Positions 32,841 through 41,965 of a stretch of 64,000 nt of DNA are shown in pieces. The notes below the pieces were generated by a model. It worked only from the letters and a program-made list of their open reading frames with translations, did no database searches and was not told where the DNA came from. This DNA comes from Dermacoccus abyssi. Lineage in GTDB: Bacteria; Actinomycetota; Actinomycetes; Actinomycetales; Dermatophilaceae. A program made the translations under genes and the position numbers. The stretch lies in the NCBI RefSeq assembly GCF_034541975.1, contig NZ_JAVYJM010000001.1; one strand, given 5' to 3'. How positions within the stretch are numbered: the first letter of the stretch is position 1; every line of letters begins with the position of its first letter.

Positions 32841-34758
32841 TCAGAACGACGCCGGTGCGTGAGTGCCGAACTCCTGCGGTCCGGCCTGCTCGCCGCGCTT
32901 GCGCTCGGAGGCTGCCTCGCCGTAGATCCGGGCGTACTTCGTACCCGCGGCGAGAAGAACGAGGCCCGCGGCCATGAAGGTGAACGCCTTCGTCATCGAG
33001 CCCATGTACTGCAGGTCGAAGATGAACAGCTTCACGAGCGCGCAGCCGACGAGCGCCAGACCCCAGCCCATCGACGCCGTCAGGTGACGCGGCCGGCTCA
33101 GACCGGACGTGAGGACGAGGGCCGCGAGCGCCAGCGACAACACCGTGATGGCGAGGTGCACGAGGAAGAAGCCCGTCGGTGCCTTACCGAAGACGCTCAG
33201 CATCGTCATGGCCGTGCCGACGATCCCGGCGAAACCGCCGACGACGAGCAGGAACTGGGCATACTTGGCGTCGAGCTTGCGTCCACGCACGGCGGGAACC
33301 GTGAGTGCTGCGAAGACAACGAACATCAGACCGGTGACGAGCGTCTGCATCGTCATGTCGGTGACGCGGCTGCGGTAGAAGAAGTCCACGTACGCGGTGA
33401 CCGTCCCCTGCGCCATGAATCCGAGGAAGAACGCGATGACGGCGCCACCTCCGACGATCGGGCCGGGAACGCGAGCGTGCACGGCCATGAGCACGACGGC
33501 GATGACGAGGAACGGCATCGCGAACCAGTCGGCCTGGGCGGCAGAGACACCGGCGATGACGGCGCTGACACCGGCGAGCACGAGCGTCGCGATCCGAACG
33601 GTGGAACCGCTCGTCCGCAGGACGGCGAAGCCGCCGAGCGCCACGACGGCCATGATCGAGGCGACGAGGGCCGAACGCATTCCGGTTTCGAAGCCGGCGA
33701 AGACCCACAGCGGAATCCACGAGGCGGCCAGTGCCACCGGAGCACCGATGGCGTCACGACGCGTGAGACCGGCCTGAACCGCGGTGAGCAGGCCGACGGC
33801 CGCGATCGTCGACGCACCGAAGACGAGCGTGCGGGTCGATGACGCCTCGAGCGCCACCCAGAACATGCCGGCGAACGACACGGGGATCGTGCGGGCGAGC
33901 GCCGTTTCGTCCCAGCCCTTGGTGATCTCGGGAATGGCACCGGCGATCTGGAGCACGGCGAGGAATCCGACCAACGTCGCCGTGATGCCGCCCGTGAGGT
34001 AGGGCGCAAGCGCCGCGACGCCGATCGTCACAGCGATGAAGAGCCACTTCTCGTCCCAGCGCAGAGCCTGGAAGCTAGCTGCCGCTGCGACGACTAGCGC
34101 GAGACCGAGGCCGGCCGTGAGCGGGATCCAGTCGTAGATGCGCGTCACGGCGACGACGTCGAAGAAGGCTCCGGCGACCGCAGTCGTGAGGAGAGCGACG
34201 GAACCGATGCGACCTCCCGGACGGGGCCGAACCCACTGCGCGGCAGCGGCGAGAGCACCGACGAGAACGGCGCCTCCACCGACACGGACCGGCGGGGTGA
34301 GGAAGCCCTCACGAGCGGCCATTGCGAGCAGAAGGACGACGCCGATGAGCGTCACTGCGATACCGGCGGCCGCGAGAAGCGCGGCCACCATCTGCTCGCG
34401 GCTGAAGCGCGGCTCACGCGGAGCCGGAGGAGTCGGCGTCTGATCGTAGGGCGGCCGGCCGGCGAAGCCGGCGCCACCGGGACCGCCGGGGGACATCGGA
34501 CCGCCGGAGTGGCCGCCCTGGAACGGCGGGACGTACTGCTGAGCGCCCTGAGGCGGGATCGGGACGCTCCACGGACCCTGGCTTCCGCGTGCGGCAGCGT
34601 CCGCGTTGTTGCTGATGGGGGTCTGCGCGTGCTGCGGGTACTCGGTGTGCGACGGACGTGACGGCGCCGCCGCAACGTTCATGGGCTGCGGCGGCGGGAA
34701 GGACGTGGGGTGGTCGGGACGGGGGCCTGGGGGTGCCGTACGGCTGCTGTGTGTTCAT
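32841..34758 (-). CDS. DUF2339 family multi-spanning membrane protein, possible N-terminal frameshift
   Basis: From the ATG at 34682 the frame gives 613 residues: a Pro/Gln-rich N-terminus to about 90, then around 18 hydrophobic helices, as in DUF2339 proteins. That ATG has no ribosome binding site. Reading backward in frame gives DHPTSFPPPQP, clearly more of the same tail. An ATG at 34758 opens with MNTQQPYGTP but in another frame. Removing one base from the G5 runs at 34721-34725 or 34729-34733 (C5 on the coding strand) joins the two sensibly. So the gene probably starts at 34758 and is frameshifted here, by mutation or sequencing error. Function unknown. Confidence 0.72.
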
Positions 34759-34854
34759 GCCTCAAGCCTCGCGACGACGGGGCTCGCGGGCCTGAGTAGT
34801 GCTACTCAGGTGGCCTGGGTGATCTGTGCACGCTCACCCGAGTGAACAGCAGCG

Positions 34855-35514
34855 TCAGTCGAGCCCGTTCTCCAGCGCGAAACGGGTGAGCTCGACGCGG
34901 TTGCCCAGTTGCAGCTTCCGCAGCGTCGAGGCGATGTGGTTGTCGACGGTGCGGTGGCTCAGGCCGAGGCGGGTGGCGATCTGCTTCGATGCCAGGCCCT
35001 TGGCGACCATGCGCAGCACCTCCGTCTCGCGGGGTGTGAGCACGGCAGTGGGATCGGGGCTTTCCTCGCGCTCGCGTCCGCGCAGTTCGGCGAGGACGAG
35101 GCCGGCCAGTTCCGGGGTGAAAACGGCGCGTCCCTGCGCCGTGTCGTGGACGGCCGTGAGCAGTTCCTCGGCGCCGGCGCTCTTGAGGAGGTAGCCGGAC
35201 GCTCCGGCCCGGACGGCGTCGAGCACATCCGTGCGCTCGGAGGACGCGGACAGCACGAGGATCTTGACGTCGTCGAAAACCGCGCGAATGGCCCTCGTGG
35301 CATCGGTGCCGTTGCCGTCGGGCAGGTTCATGTCCATGAGGACGAGCTCGGGCGAGGTCGCCTTGGCGCGATCCACGGCCTCGCGCACGGAGCCGGCCGT
35401 CGCGACGACGTCGTAGCCGTGCTCTCGCAGGTCTCGCGCGACGGCGTCGCGCCACATCGGGTGGTCGTCGACCACCATGAGTCGCGTGGTGGGGGCGGCA
35501 CCGTCGGAAGTCAC
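34855..35514 (-). CDS. NarL/LuxR-type response regulator
   Basis: 219 residues. Receiver domain with VVDDHP near the N-terminus and the phospho-acceptor Asp61 in LVLMDMNLP. The C-terminal LuxR helix-turn-helix is LTPRETEVLRMVAKGLASKQ. GTG start at 35514. It lies 37 bp downstream of its sensor kinase, in the same operon. Its regulon is unknown; the adjoining DUF2339 gene on the same strand is a candidate. Confidence 0.9.
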   Translation of the reverse strand: MTSDGAAPTTRLMVVDDHPMWRDAVARDLREHGYDVVATAGSVREAVDRAKATSPELVLMDMNLPDGNGTDATRAIRAVFDDVKILVLSASSERTDVLDAVRAGASGYLLKSAGAEELLTAVHDTAQGRAVFTPELAGLVLAELRGREREESPDPTAVLTPRETEVLRMVAKGLASKQIATRLGLSHRTVDNHIASTLRKLQLGNRVELTRFALENGLD

Positions 35515-35551
35515 GGACCCATCCTCTCGCGCGGGCCATCGGCGATGTGTC

Positions 35552-36745
35552 TCAACGCTGCAGCGTGAACTCCCACTCCACACCCTCCCCCGGTGTCGCC
35601 TCGAGGTGGGCTCGGCCACCGATCGACTCGACGCGTCCGACGATCGACCGGCTCACCCCCATTCGCCCCTGGGCCTTGGCTTCGGCCAGGCGGCCGTCAG
35701 GAATGCCGGGGCCGTCGTCGCGGACCGTGAGCGTCACCTCGTCGTCGAGGTCTTCGAGGAGGACGAAGGCCGTGGCGTGCTCCCCCGCGTGACGTTCGGT
35801 GTTGGCGAGCGCCTGCTTCGTCGCGGCGAGCAGTTCCCCAGCTCGAGCGGCGTCGAGGAGCACGGGCGCCGAACCTGCCGAGACGCGAACGCGGTCATCG
35901 GCCAGTGCGAGGAGCTCACGGCGTAAGTCGACCGGTGCATCGTCCATCGATCCGCCGGACGGCTCGGAGGTCGTTCGAGCCGCTGCGATCGGCGCTTCGT
36001 CGACGTCGGCGATGAGGGTGCGCAGCGCCCGTTCCTGTTCGGTGGCCAACTGCCCGAGGGCCGCGCCCTCCGCACCGAACGACGGGCCCTTACGCCCCAT
36101 GAGCGCGAGCACCTGGAGCACGCCGTCGTGCACCTCTCGCGCGAGCCGCTCTCGCTCGGCCGCACGGGCACGCAGCTCGAGAGCGGCGACGAGTTGAGCG
36201 TGTGAGCGTCGCGCACCGACACCCCCGACACCGGCTGCGATGCCGGAACTCACGAGAATCGGCATCGTCGGCGAACGCACCATCCACGACAGATCGTCGC
36301 CGATGTGAAGGCTTGCGAGGGAAATACCGACGCCGGCGAGGAAGCCCGCCGTCACGCCCCACTGCATGCCGGCGGCCAGCACGGCGTTCGTGGCCCACAT
36401 CGTCGTCGGCAGGCTCTGGTTGTGGTCCCACCAGCTCGCGTCGGCGACGATCCACGTCGCGTACATGAGTCCGAGCGTCACGACGATGTCGCCCGCGACG
36501 AGCCAGGAACGCCACCGCGGGCGTGCGAACAGCGCGAGGGCCACGACACCCGACCAGATGCACTGCACGGCGATGAGCGCCGTCGCGAGGTGCGGGCGCG
36601 TGTAGTGATCGACGGCGCCCGTGTGGATGAAGAGCGAATACGCGAGGGTGAGCATCCGGAAGGCACCCTCGGTGGCCCACAGGTACTTCATCGGGTCGTC
36701 GGAGGCCGCCTGCTGGGCCTCGGCCTCGCTCGTCCGGCTCATCAT
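35552..36745 (-). CDS. Sensor histidine kinase, MacS-like
   Basis: 397 residues. About five or six N-terminal membrane helices, a HisKA_3-type phospho-acceptor AREVHDGVLQVLALMG, and a C-terminal ATPase with DDGPGIPDG. This resembles the MacS family sensors of actinobacteria. I start it at the ATG pair at 36745/36742 because the open frame further upstream runs through a terminator hairpin to the lemA stop. The cognate regulator follows directly. The signal is unknown. Confidence 0.87.
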   Translation of the reverse strand: MMSRTSEAEAQQAASDDPMKYLWATEGAFRMLTLAYSLFIHTGAVDHYTRPHLATALIAVQCIWSGVVALALFARPRWRSWLVAGDIVVTLGLMYATWIVADASWWDHNQSLPTTMWATNAVLAAGMQWGVTAGFLAGVGISLASLHIGDDLSWMVRSPTMPILVSSGIAAGVGGVGARRSHAQLVAALELRARAAERERLAREVHDGVLQVLALMGRKGPSFGAEGAALGQLATEQERALRTLIADVDEAPIAAARTTSEPSGGSMDDAPVDLRRELLALADDRVRVSAGSAPVLLDAARAGELLAATKQALANTERHAGEHATAFVLLEDLDDEVTLTVRDDGPGIPDGRLAEAKAQGRMGVSRSIVGRVESIGGRAHLEATPGEGVEWEFTLQR

Positions 36746-36769
36746 CCGCAGCCGGGAAGCGGAAACGGG

Positions 36770-36805
36770 CGACGCCCCGAACCGCTGCTGCGATTCGGGG
36801 CGTCG
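36770..36805 (-). terminator. Perfect 12-bp hairpin after lemA
   Basis: Arms 36770-36781 and 36794-36805, 12-nt loop, 11 bp after the lemA stop and before the kinase start; it argues for separate transcription of the two units. Confidence 0.6.
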
Positions 36806-36816
36806 TCTGGATCGGA

Positions 36817-37560
36817 TCACTTGCGCTGCTCGGGGTACTCCACCCCGTAGCCCTGCTGACCAGGAGCCTGGAACGTGTTCGACTGGCCACCCTGCGTCGG
36901 GTACGGCATCTGCGACGGCGGCAGCTGCGGCTGCTCGTTGTACGGACGCTGCTGGCTCTGCGGGGCGTCGAACTGCACCGACGGAGCCTCCGCGTTCGTC
37001 ATGTTGACCTGCGGCGCGCCCTTCGTGGCCTCGTCGGCCTCGTAGTACTCGGCCTTCGTCACACCGGCGGGGCCGGCCATGAACTTCGTCGGGATCGAGT
37101 CGACCTTCGAGTTCAGGTCACGCACGCAGGCGTTGTAGTAGCGACGCGCGGAGGCGATGCGGTCCTCGGTGGCCGACAGCTCGCCCATGAGCTGCTGGTA
37201 GTTCTGGTTGGCCTTGAGGTCCGGGTAGGCCTCGGAGACCGAGATGAGGCGACCGAGGGCCTGCGTCAGCTCGCCTTCCGCAGCGGCCGCGTCAGCGGCG
37301 TGGTCGGGCGAACCGTGCGTGTTGACGGCAGCGCCGCGAGCGCGGATGACGTCGTCGAGCGTCTTGGCCTCGTGCTGCGCGTAGCCCTTGACCGTCTCGA
37401 CGAGGTTCGGGATGAGGTCGTGGCGGCGCGTCAGTTCGACATCGATCTGGTGCCACGCCTCCTGCACCGTGTTGCGCTGCTTGACGAGGCCGTTGTACAT
37501 GACAACGGCAGCCACGGCGAGCGCGACGATGATGAGAAGAAGGATGATGACCCACGTCAT
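36817..37560 (-). CDS. lemA: LemA family protein
   Basis: 247 residues. One N-terminal membrane helix (1-22), then the LemA helical bundle with VQEAWHQIDVELTRRHDLIP, a family hallmark. A Gln/Pro-rich tail covers the last 60 residues. TAGGGT at 37612-37617 and TTGGAG near the ATG give a leadered message. LemA proteins are membrane-anchored and often linked to envelope stress or membrane proteases; the role here is not known. Confidence 0.9.
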   Translation of the reverse strand: MTWVIILLLIIVALAVAAVVMYNGLVKQRNTVQEAWHQIDVELTRRHDLIPNLVETVKGYAQHEAKTLDDVIRARGAAVNTHGSPDHAADAAAAEGELTQALGRLISVSEAYPDLKANQNYQQLMGELSATEDRIASARRYYNACVRDLNSKVDSIPTKFMAGPAGVTKAEYYEADEATKGAPQVNMTNAEAPSVQFDAPQSQQRPYNEQPQLPPSQMPYPTQGGQSNTFQAPGQQGYGVEYPEQRK

Positions 37561-37660
37561 GACAAGGCTCCAATTGAACGTGTGTGCCGGAGTATCAGCT
37601 TGGTTGGTTCGACCCTAGCCGAACAGTGCGCACCGATCACGCTGTGCGGGGCGGCCCGGT

Positions 37661-37885
37661 TCACCGACCGCGGCGCACCTTGAGCGCTTTGACGAGGTAG
37701 ATCGTCGCCGCGAGGGCGACCAGGCCCGTCATGAGGACGCCTGCGGCGGCGCCCAGACGCCCGGCATTGCCGCCCGATCCGTCGCCGTAGCCGTTGAGCA
37801 CACCGGCGACGAAACCGTAGATCGACCACGCCCAGAACAGGACGGCGGCCACGGCCAGAAGGGGAACTGCGGCGGGATGCTTCAT
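37661..37885 (-). CDS. Small two-helix membrane protein
   Basis: 74 residues with two hydrophobic helices (AVPLLAVAAVLFWAWSIYGF and AAAGVLMTGLVALAATIYLV) joined by a Gly-rich loop, and a basic C-terminus. The leaderless-type promoter upstream supports it as real. No family recognised. Confidence 0.6.
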   Translation of the reverse strand: MKHPAAVPLLAVAAVLFWAWSIYGFVAGVLNGYGDGSGGNAGRLGAAAGVLMTGLVALAATIYLVKALKVRRGR

Positions 37886-37892
37886 GGCGACG

Positions 37893-37898
37893 ATCGTA
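37893..37898 (-). promoter_or_regulatory. -10 element (TACGAT) for the small two-helix protein gene
   Basis: 7 nt before the ATG at 37885. Confidence 0.45.
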
Positions 37899-37921
37899 GG
37901 GCGTGCTGCTCGGCTGCGGGC

Positions 37922-38647
37922 TCAGGCCTCGTCGAGACGCGCGAGGATCTGCTCGACCACCTCGGGGGCGGCGCCCAGCGGCTCGGTGACGATGTCAGCA
38001 CCCGATCGGCGCAGCTTCTCGGAGAAGTGCCCCTCCCCGAGCAGGAGCGAGGCGACGGCGACGCGAGCACCGGGCCGGTCGCGGTTGGCGTTGACCGCGT
38101 CGGGCACTGCGGGCGCGCCGGCCGAACCGAACGCGACATCGACCTCGGCACCCCACGCCTCGGCGAGCAGGCGCGCCTGAGCGCGGGCGTCGGCCGCGGC
38201 CTCGAGCCGGCTGGAACCGGCGGCGGCCATGACAACAGGATCCCGGCGCTCGACGCCTGCTTCGGTCAGGCGTTGCACGAGCAAATCGGCGATTCGGCGC
38301 GACGGACCCAGGGCGCCGGTCGAGCGGGCGTTCGGCCACGCATCGACGGCCTTCGCCACGTCGACACGGACGTGGTACCCGCCGCAGAAGAGCAGCGGCA
38401 CGACGACGACCTCGTCGTAGCGGGGGGCGAGTTGAGCGACAACGTCGGCGACGGGTGGCTCCTGCACGTCGACGTAAGCGTCGGTGACATCGAGTTCCGG
38501 CCGTCGGTTCTGCACGGCGGTGACGAGGTCGAGAACGACCTGCCGGCCCCGTTCGTTCGCCGTCCCGTGGGCGACGAGGATGACGGCACATCGGGTCGAT
38601 TCGCTGCTCGTCGGTACTGCTTCGCCGGCGCTCGAGTTCGTCGTCAC
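37922..38647 (-). CDS. Sirohydrochlorin chelatase (CbiX/SirB family)
   Basis: 241 residues in two CbiX repeats. Candidate metal-binding His residues lie in LVAHGTAN and LLFCGGYHVRVD. It should insert Fe2+ into sirohydrochlorin to make sirohaem (or Co2+ in B12 routes). GTG start overlapping the hemD stop (GTGA). Last gene of the cobA-hemD-chelatase operon. Confidence 0.88.
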   Translation of the reverse strand: MTTNSSAGEAVPTSSESTRCAVILVAHGTANERGRQVVLDLVTAVQNRRPELDVTDAYVDVQEPPVADVVAQLAPRYDEVVVVPLLFCGGYHVRVDVAKAVDAWPNARSTGALGPSRRIADLLVQRLTEAGVERRDPVVMAAAGSSRLEAAADARAQARLLAEAWGAEVDVAFGSAGAPAVPDAVNANRDRPGARVAVASLLLGEGHFSEKLRRSGADIVTEPLGAAPEVVEQILARLDEA

Positions 38648-39465
38648 GAGGCGTCCCGACCGAGTTCGGCGATGACGAGTTTGACGAGCGCTCCCAGGCG
38701 GAAGCGCTCCGGTACGAGCGGTTCGATGCCGTAGGCACGCAGTGGCGCGGCCGTCGTGTCGCCCACGGCGGCTGCGCGGACACGCCCCTCCCGCAGTGCG
38801 GCGACGACCTCGTCCCGAACCCCGGCGAGGTGCGCTGCGGTGAAGAAGGCATCCGCGCCGGGGGCTGCCGTGAAGGCAATGGCGTCCACCTCGCCGCGAG
38901 CGACAAGGTGGGCGGCACGCTCGACGGCCTGCGGGTCGGGAGCCGGGCCCCAGCGGTAGACGACGAGCGAGACGACGTCGGCGCCCGAGTCGCGCAGTTG
39001 CTCGTCGACGCCGTCGGACCCTGCGCCGTGGTGCTGCACGGCTACACGCGTGCCGCGCAGATCGAGGGCCGCCAGATGACGCTTCACCTCGTCTGCTGTT
39101 TCACTTTCGGCACTCCAGGAGACCTCGAGCCCGGCGCCCTGAACGGCGCCGCGAGCCTTGGGGCCTCGGGTGAGAATGCGAGCGCCTGCGAGAGCTTCGA
39201 CGAGCGCTTCGCGTTGCCCGGCCGCCTCGGCTGCCTCGAGCCACCCGCGAAAACCGATCGCCGTCGTGACAACGACGAGCTCAGGCTTCTTGTCGACGAG
39301 TTCCCCTGTCCGAGCGTTGAGTTCGACGTCGTCAACGTGAGGGACGTGCGACATGGTCGGCGCGTGGATCACCTCAGCGCCACGTCGTTCGAGTGCTCCG
39401 GCGAATTCCTCGGCCCGGCGCTGGGCGGTGAGGACGATGCGGCGTCCGGCGAGATCCTGCGTCAT
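38644..39465 (-). CDS. hemD: Uroporphyrinogen-III synthase
   Basis: 273 residues. The family is weakly conserved, but the pattern fits: AGRRIVLTAQRRAEEFAGAL at the N-terminus, ILTRGPKARG in the middle, and IAFTAAPGADAFF / AAVGDTTAAPLRAYG in the second half. It cyclises hydroxymethylbilane. ATG overlaps the cobA stop (ATGA). Because it sits with cobA and a chelatase, it probably feeds sirohaem; a separate hemD for haem may exist elsewhere. Confidence 0.85.
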   Translation of the reverse strand: MTQDLAGRRIVLTAQRRAEEFAGALERRGAEVIHAPTMSHVPHVDDVELNARTGELVDKKPELVVVTTAIGFRGWLEAAEAAGQREALVEALAGARILTRGPKARGAVQGAGLEVSWSAESETADEVKRHLAALDLRGTRVAVQHHGAGSDGVDEQLRDSGADVVSLVVYRWGPAPDPQAVERAAHLVARGEVDAIAFTAAPGADAFFTAAHLAGVRDEVVAALREGRVRAAAVGDTTAAPLRAYGIEPLVPERFRLGALVKLVIAELGRDAS

Positions 39466-40214
39466 GCGCGCTCCCCTTCGATGTTGTGGCTGAGGGCTGC
39501 GATCTGCTCGTCACCGAGCGCGTCGACGACGTCACCGATGACTATGACACTCGGGTTTCCGATACCGCCCTCGGCGCAGCGTGCGGCGATGTCGGCGAGC
39601 GTTGCCTTGACGACGCGTTGAGCCGGCGTCCACGCCCGGTGCACGACGCCCGCAGGCGTCGCGGGGCTCTTGCCCGCATCGACGAGCCCCGCAGCAAGCT
39701 CCGCGAGACGCCCCATCCCCATGAGGACGACGATGGTGTGGGGCCATGCGGCCAGGGCCGGGAGTGACAGGTCGTCGTGACCGGACAAGACGAGTACGCC
39801 GGCCGAAACACCCCGGTGCGTCACGGGGATTCCACCGGCGAGCGGCGCAGAGACCGCGCTCGTCACGCCCGGAACGACGTCGACCTCGATGTCGTGTGCC
39901 CGACAGTGGAGGTACTCCTCGCCACCGCGGCCGAGCAGATAGGGGTCGCCGCCCTTGAGGCGCACGACGTACCGGCCGGCCCGCGCCTCGCGCACCAGGG
40001 TCGCGTTGATCTCGTCTTGCGGCACGGGGTGATGGTGCGGCGACTTGCCGACGTCGATGATGCGCGCCGAGAGGTCGAGGCTGCCCAGTTCGTCACGCGG
40101 ACCGAGCCGATCGGCGACGATGACGTCGGCGCGCTCCAGCTCGCGAACCGCGCGCAGCGTGAGGAGATCGAGCGCACCCGGCCCACCGCCGACGAGGACG
40201 ACCTTGCCCGCCAT
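39462..40214 (-). CDS. cobA: Uroporphyrinogen-III C-methyltransferase
   Basis: 250 residues of the SUMT family. KVVLVGGGPGALDLLTLRA starts the protein, GGDPYLLGRGGEE follows in the middle, then VVPGVTSAVSAPLAGGIPVT. It makes precorrin-2 using two SAM. It lacks the CysG-type dehydrogenase domain, and no precorrin-2 dehydrogenase is in this window. I prefer the ATG at 40214 (GAAGGAG at good spacing) over 40220 or the GTG at 40223. Confidence 0.92.
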   Translation of the reverse strand: MAGKVVLVGGGPGALDLLTLRAVRELERADVIVADRLGPRDELGSLDLSARIIDVGKSPHHHPVPQDEINATLVREARAGRYVVRLKGGDPYLLGRGGEEYLHCRAHDIEVDVVPGVTSAVSAPLAGGIPVTHRGVSAGVLVLSGHDDLSLPALAAWPHTIVVLMGMGRLAELAAGLVDAGKSPATPAGVVHRAWTPAQRVVKATLADIAARCAEGGIGNPSVIVIGDVVDALGDEQIAALSHNIEGERA

Positions 40215-40373
40215 GGCCATCACTCCTTCGTCGCGTCGGGCGGCTCACCGCCTCGAATGGGCCTTCGACGCTAGACGAGGTGGGCGCGGCGATTCCGAGC
40301 GTTCCGCAGATCGGATCCTTCCTCGCCATTCCGCCCGTTCTTGAGCCACCGTGTGGCCGTGTCTGACAACTCT

Positions 40374-41261
40374 TCAGGCGCTGTGGCGGTGCAACGAAGC
40401 CAGTTCCCGCTCGAGGTTCGCGCGGGCGGCGTCCTCCCAGAGGTCGTGGCCGAGTTCCGTGCGGAACAGCCGCTTCGCGCGTAGGAGGCCTTCGAGAACC
40501 TCGATGCGACCGGCGCGGAACGTGGCGTCGTCGAGGTGGTCGAAGTCGAGGCGCACGTCGCGGGCGTAGACGTCGTAGCGCCCGGCATTGGCGCCGAGGA
40601 CGGCGAGATCGGCATCACTCAGGAGCGCTCCGCGCTCGTCGCCGTCGGCCGGGTCGTGGGTGATCGTGAGACGCACGAGTCGCTCGACCTCCGCGACCTC
40701 GTCGGCGGGAAGGAGCGGCGTGAGCTGCTCGCGGGCGAGCTGAGCGGACGCCTCCTCGTCCTGGCCCGGGGCGCCGTCGTACACCGCGTCGTGGAACCAT
40801 GCGGCGAGCAGGACGCTGCGATCGTCGCAACCGAGGCGGGCGAGGGCGTCGAGCGTCCCGACGAGGTGACGCACGTCGTGGTAGTGCCGGTGCGGCTCGC
40901 TCCAGCGCTCGATGAGGTCGGCGCCGACCTGCGGCGCGCCGGGCAGGAGCTTCGGCCATGCGTCGCGCGCCCGCGTCGTCGCAGCCTTGCGCTTCGGGGT
41001 GCGCTCGGTGGCGCGCACCCGCATCCCGCCCTTGATGAGGCGACGGATGAGTTCCGTCTCGCGCACCGCCTCGGCTCCGGCGGCCACGAGAGCGGCGTAC
41101 ATGCGCTCAGGTACGTCGTAGTGGTCGTGATCGAAGGCCGCTAGCGGCACACCGTTGGCGGCGGCGAACTCGTGCAGTTCCTCGAGCGACGAATCGGAGA
41201 CGAGGTGGCTGAAGATCGTGCCCCACGCGGGCCAGCGCGGCGGATCGATGAGGATGGCCAT
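40374..41261 (-). CDS. DUF4031-HD domain fusion protein
   Basis: 295 residues. The first 85 match DUF4031 (AILIDPPRWPAWGTIFSHLV, then FDHDHYDVPE). The rest is an HD-hydrolase-like domain with HYHDVRHLV and AAWFHDAVYDG, whose His/Asp residues could bind metal. The two parts are often separate proteins. It may be a metal-dependent phosphohydrolase; the substrate is unknown. The ATG at 41261 gives the family N-terminus; the earlier open frame crosses a 23-bp hairpin. Confidence 0.8.
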   Translation of the reverse strand: MAILIDPPRWPAWGTIFSHLVSDSSLEELHEFAAANGVPLAAFDHDHYDVPERMYAALVAAGAEAVRETELIRRLIKGGMRVRATERTPKRKAATTRARDAWPKLLPGAPQVGADLIERWSEPHRHYHDVRHLVGTLDALARLGCDDRSVLLAAWFHDAVYDGAPGQDEEASAQLAREQLTPLLPADEVAEVERLVRLTITHDPADGDERGALLSDADLAVLGANAGRYDVYARDVRLDFDHLDDATFRAGRIEVLEGLLRAKRLFRTELGHDLWEDAARANLERELASLHRHSA

Positions 41262-41303
41262 TCGGCCATTGTGCCCGGCGTGGGTTTCCCCGGCGGGCAC
41301 GAA

Positions 41304-41365
41304 GATGGCGGGTTTGGCTGAAGATGCAACGGACGTTGCCTCCATCTTCAGCCAAACCCGCCATC
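41304..41365 (-). terminator. Perfect 23-bp hairpin after pyrE
   Basis: Arms 41304-41326 and 41343-41365. The 16-nt loop itself holds a 6-bp inverted repeat (GCAACG / CGTTGC). It lies 25 bp after the pyrE stop. One of the longest perfect stems in the window. Confidence 0.65.
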
Positions 41366-41390
41366 CGGGGTGTGGCGTTCAGCGACGCGA

Positions 41391-41945
41391 TCAGGCGAGG
41401 CCGAGGTCCTCCATCGAGAACGCGCTGACGTAGGTGAGGCCCTCGGCCTCGATCTTCTCCTTGGAGCCGGTGGCGCGGTCGGCGATCGTGGCGACGCCGA
41501 CGACCTCGGCGCCTTCCTCGCGGCACGCGGCAACGGCTTCGAGTGGCGACGCGCCGGTCGTCGTCGTGTCCTCGACGACGAGCACGCGACGACCCTTGAT
41601 CGACGGGCCTTCGATGCGCTGCTGAAGACCGTGCGCCTTGCCCGCCTTGCGGACGACGAACGCGTCGACACGCTCACCTGCGGCGGCCGCGGCGTGGAGC
41701 ATCGACGTGGCGACCGGGTCGGCGCCGAGCGTCAGGCCACCGACGGCGACGTAGTCGAAGTCGGACGTCAGGTCGCGCATGACGCGACCGACGAGAGGCG
41801 CGGCCTCGCCGGAGAGTGAGATACGGCGCAGGTCGACGTAGTAGTCGGCCTCCTTGCCGGAGCTCAGCGTCACCTTTCCGTGGACGATGGCCTGGTCCTT
41901 GATGAGCTGCAGCAGCGCGGCGCGATCGGCGTCGATGTTCGTCAT
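41391..41945 (-). CDS. pyrE: Orotate phosphoribosyltransferase
   Basis: 184 residues. The PRPP-binding motif is VLVVEDTTTTGASPLEAV, and the N-terminal KVTLSSGKEADYYVDLR is the orotate site of actinobacterial PyrE. It makes OMP in pyrimidine synthesis. Start ATG at 41945, set by TAAAAT 7 nt upstream. It stands apart from other pyr genes and follows an SDR gene by 20 bp, but has its own promoter in that gap. Confidence 0.93.
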   Translation of the reverse strand: MTNIDADRAALLQLIKDQAIVHGKVTLSSGKEADYYVDLRRISLSGEAAPLVGRVMRDLTSDFDYVAVGGLTLGADPVATSMLHAAAAAGERVDAFVVRKAGKAHGLQQRIEGPSIKGRRVLVVEDTTTTGASPLEAVAACREEGAEVVGVATIADRATGSKEKIEAEGLTYVSAFSMEDLGLA

Positions 41946-41952
41946 GGCAGCG

Positions 41953-41958
41953 ATTTTA
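41953..41958 (-). promoter_or_regulatory. -10 element (TAAAAT) for leaderless pyrE
   Basis: 7 nt before the ATG at 41945. This AT-only hexamer is the closest to consensus of all those found here. Confidence 0.6.
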
Positions 41959-41965
41959 GGAAACG

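Noticed and set aside
41304..41365. Mobile element similar to the one at 21021-22119
   Set aside because: The 23-bp palindrome is single-copy in this window and sits right after pyrE, so a terminator explains it.
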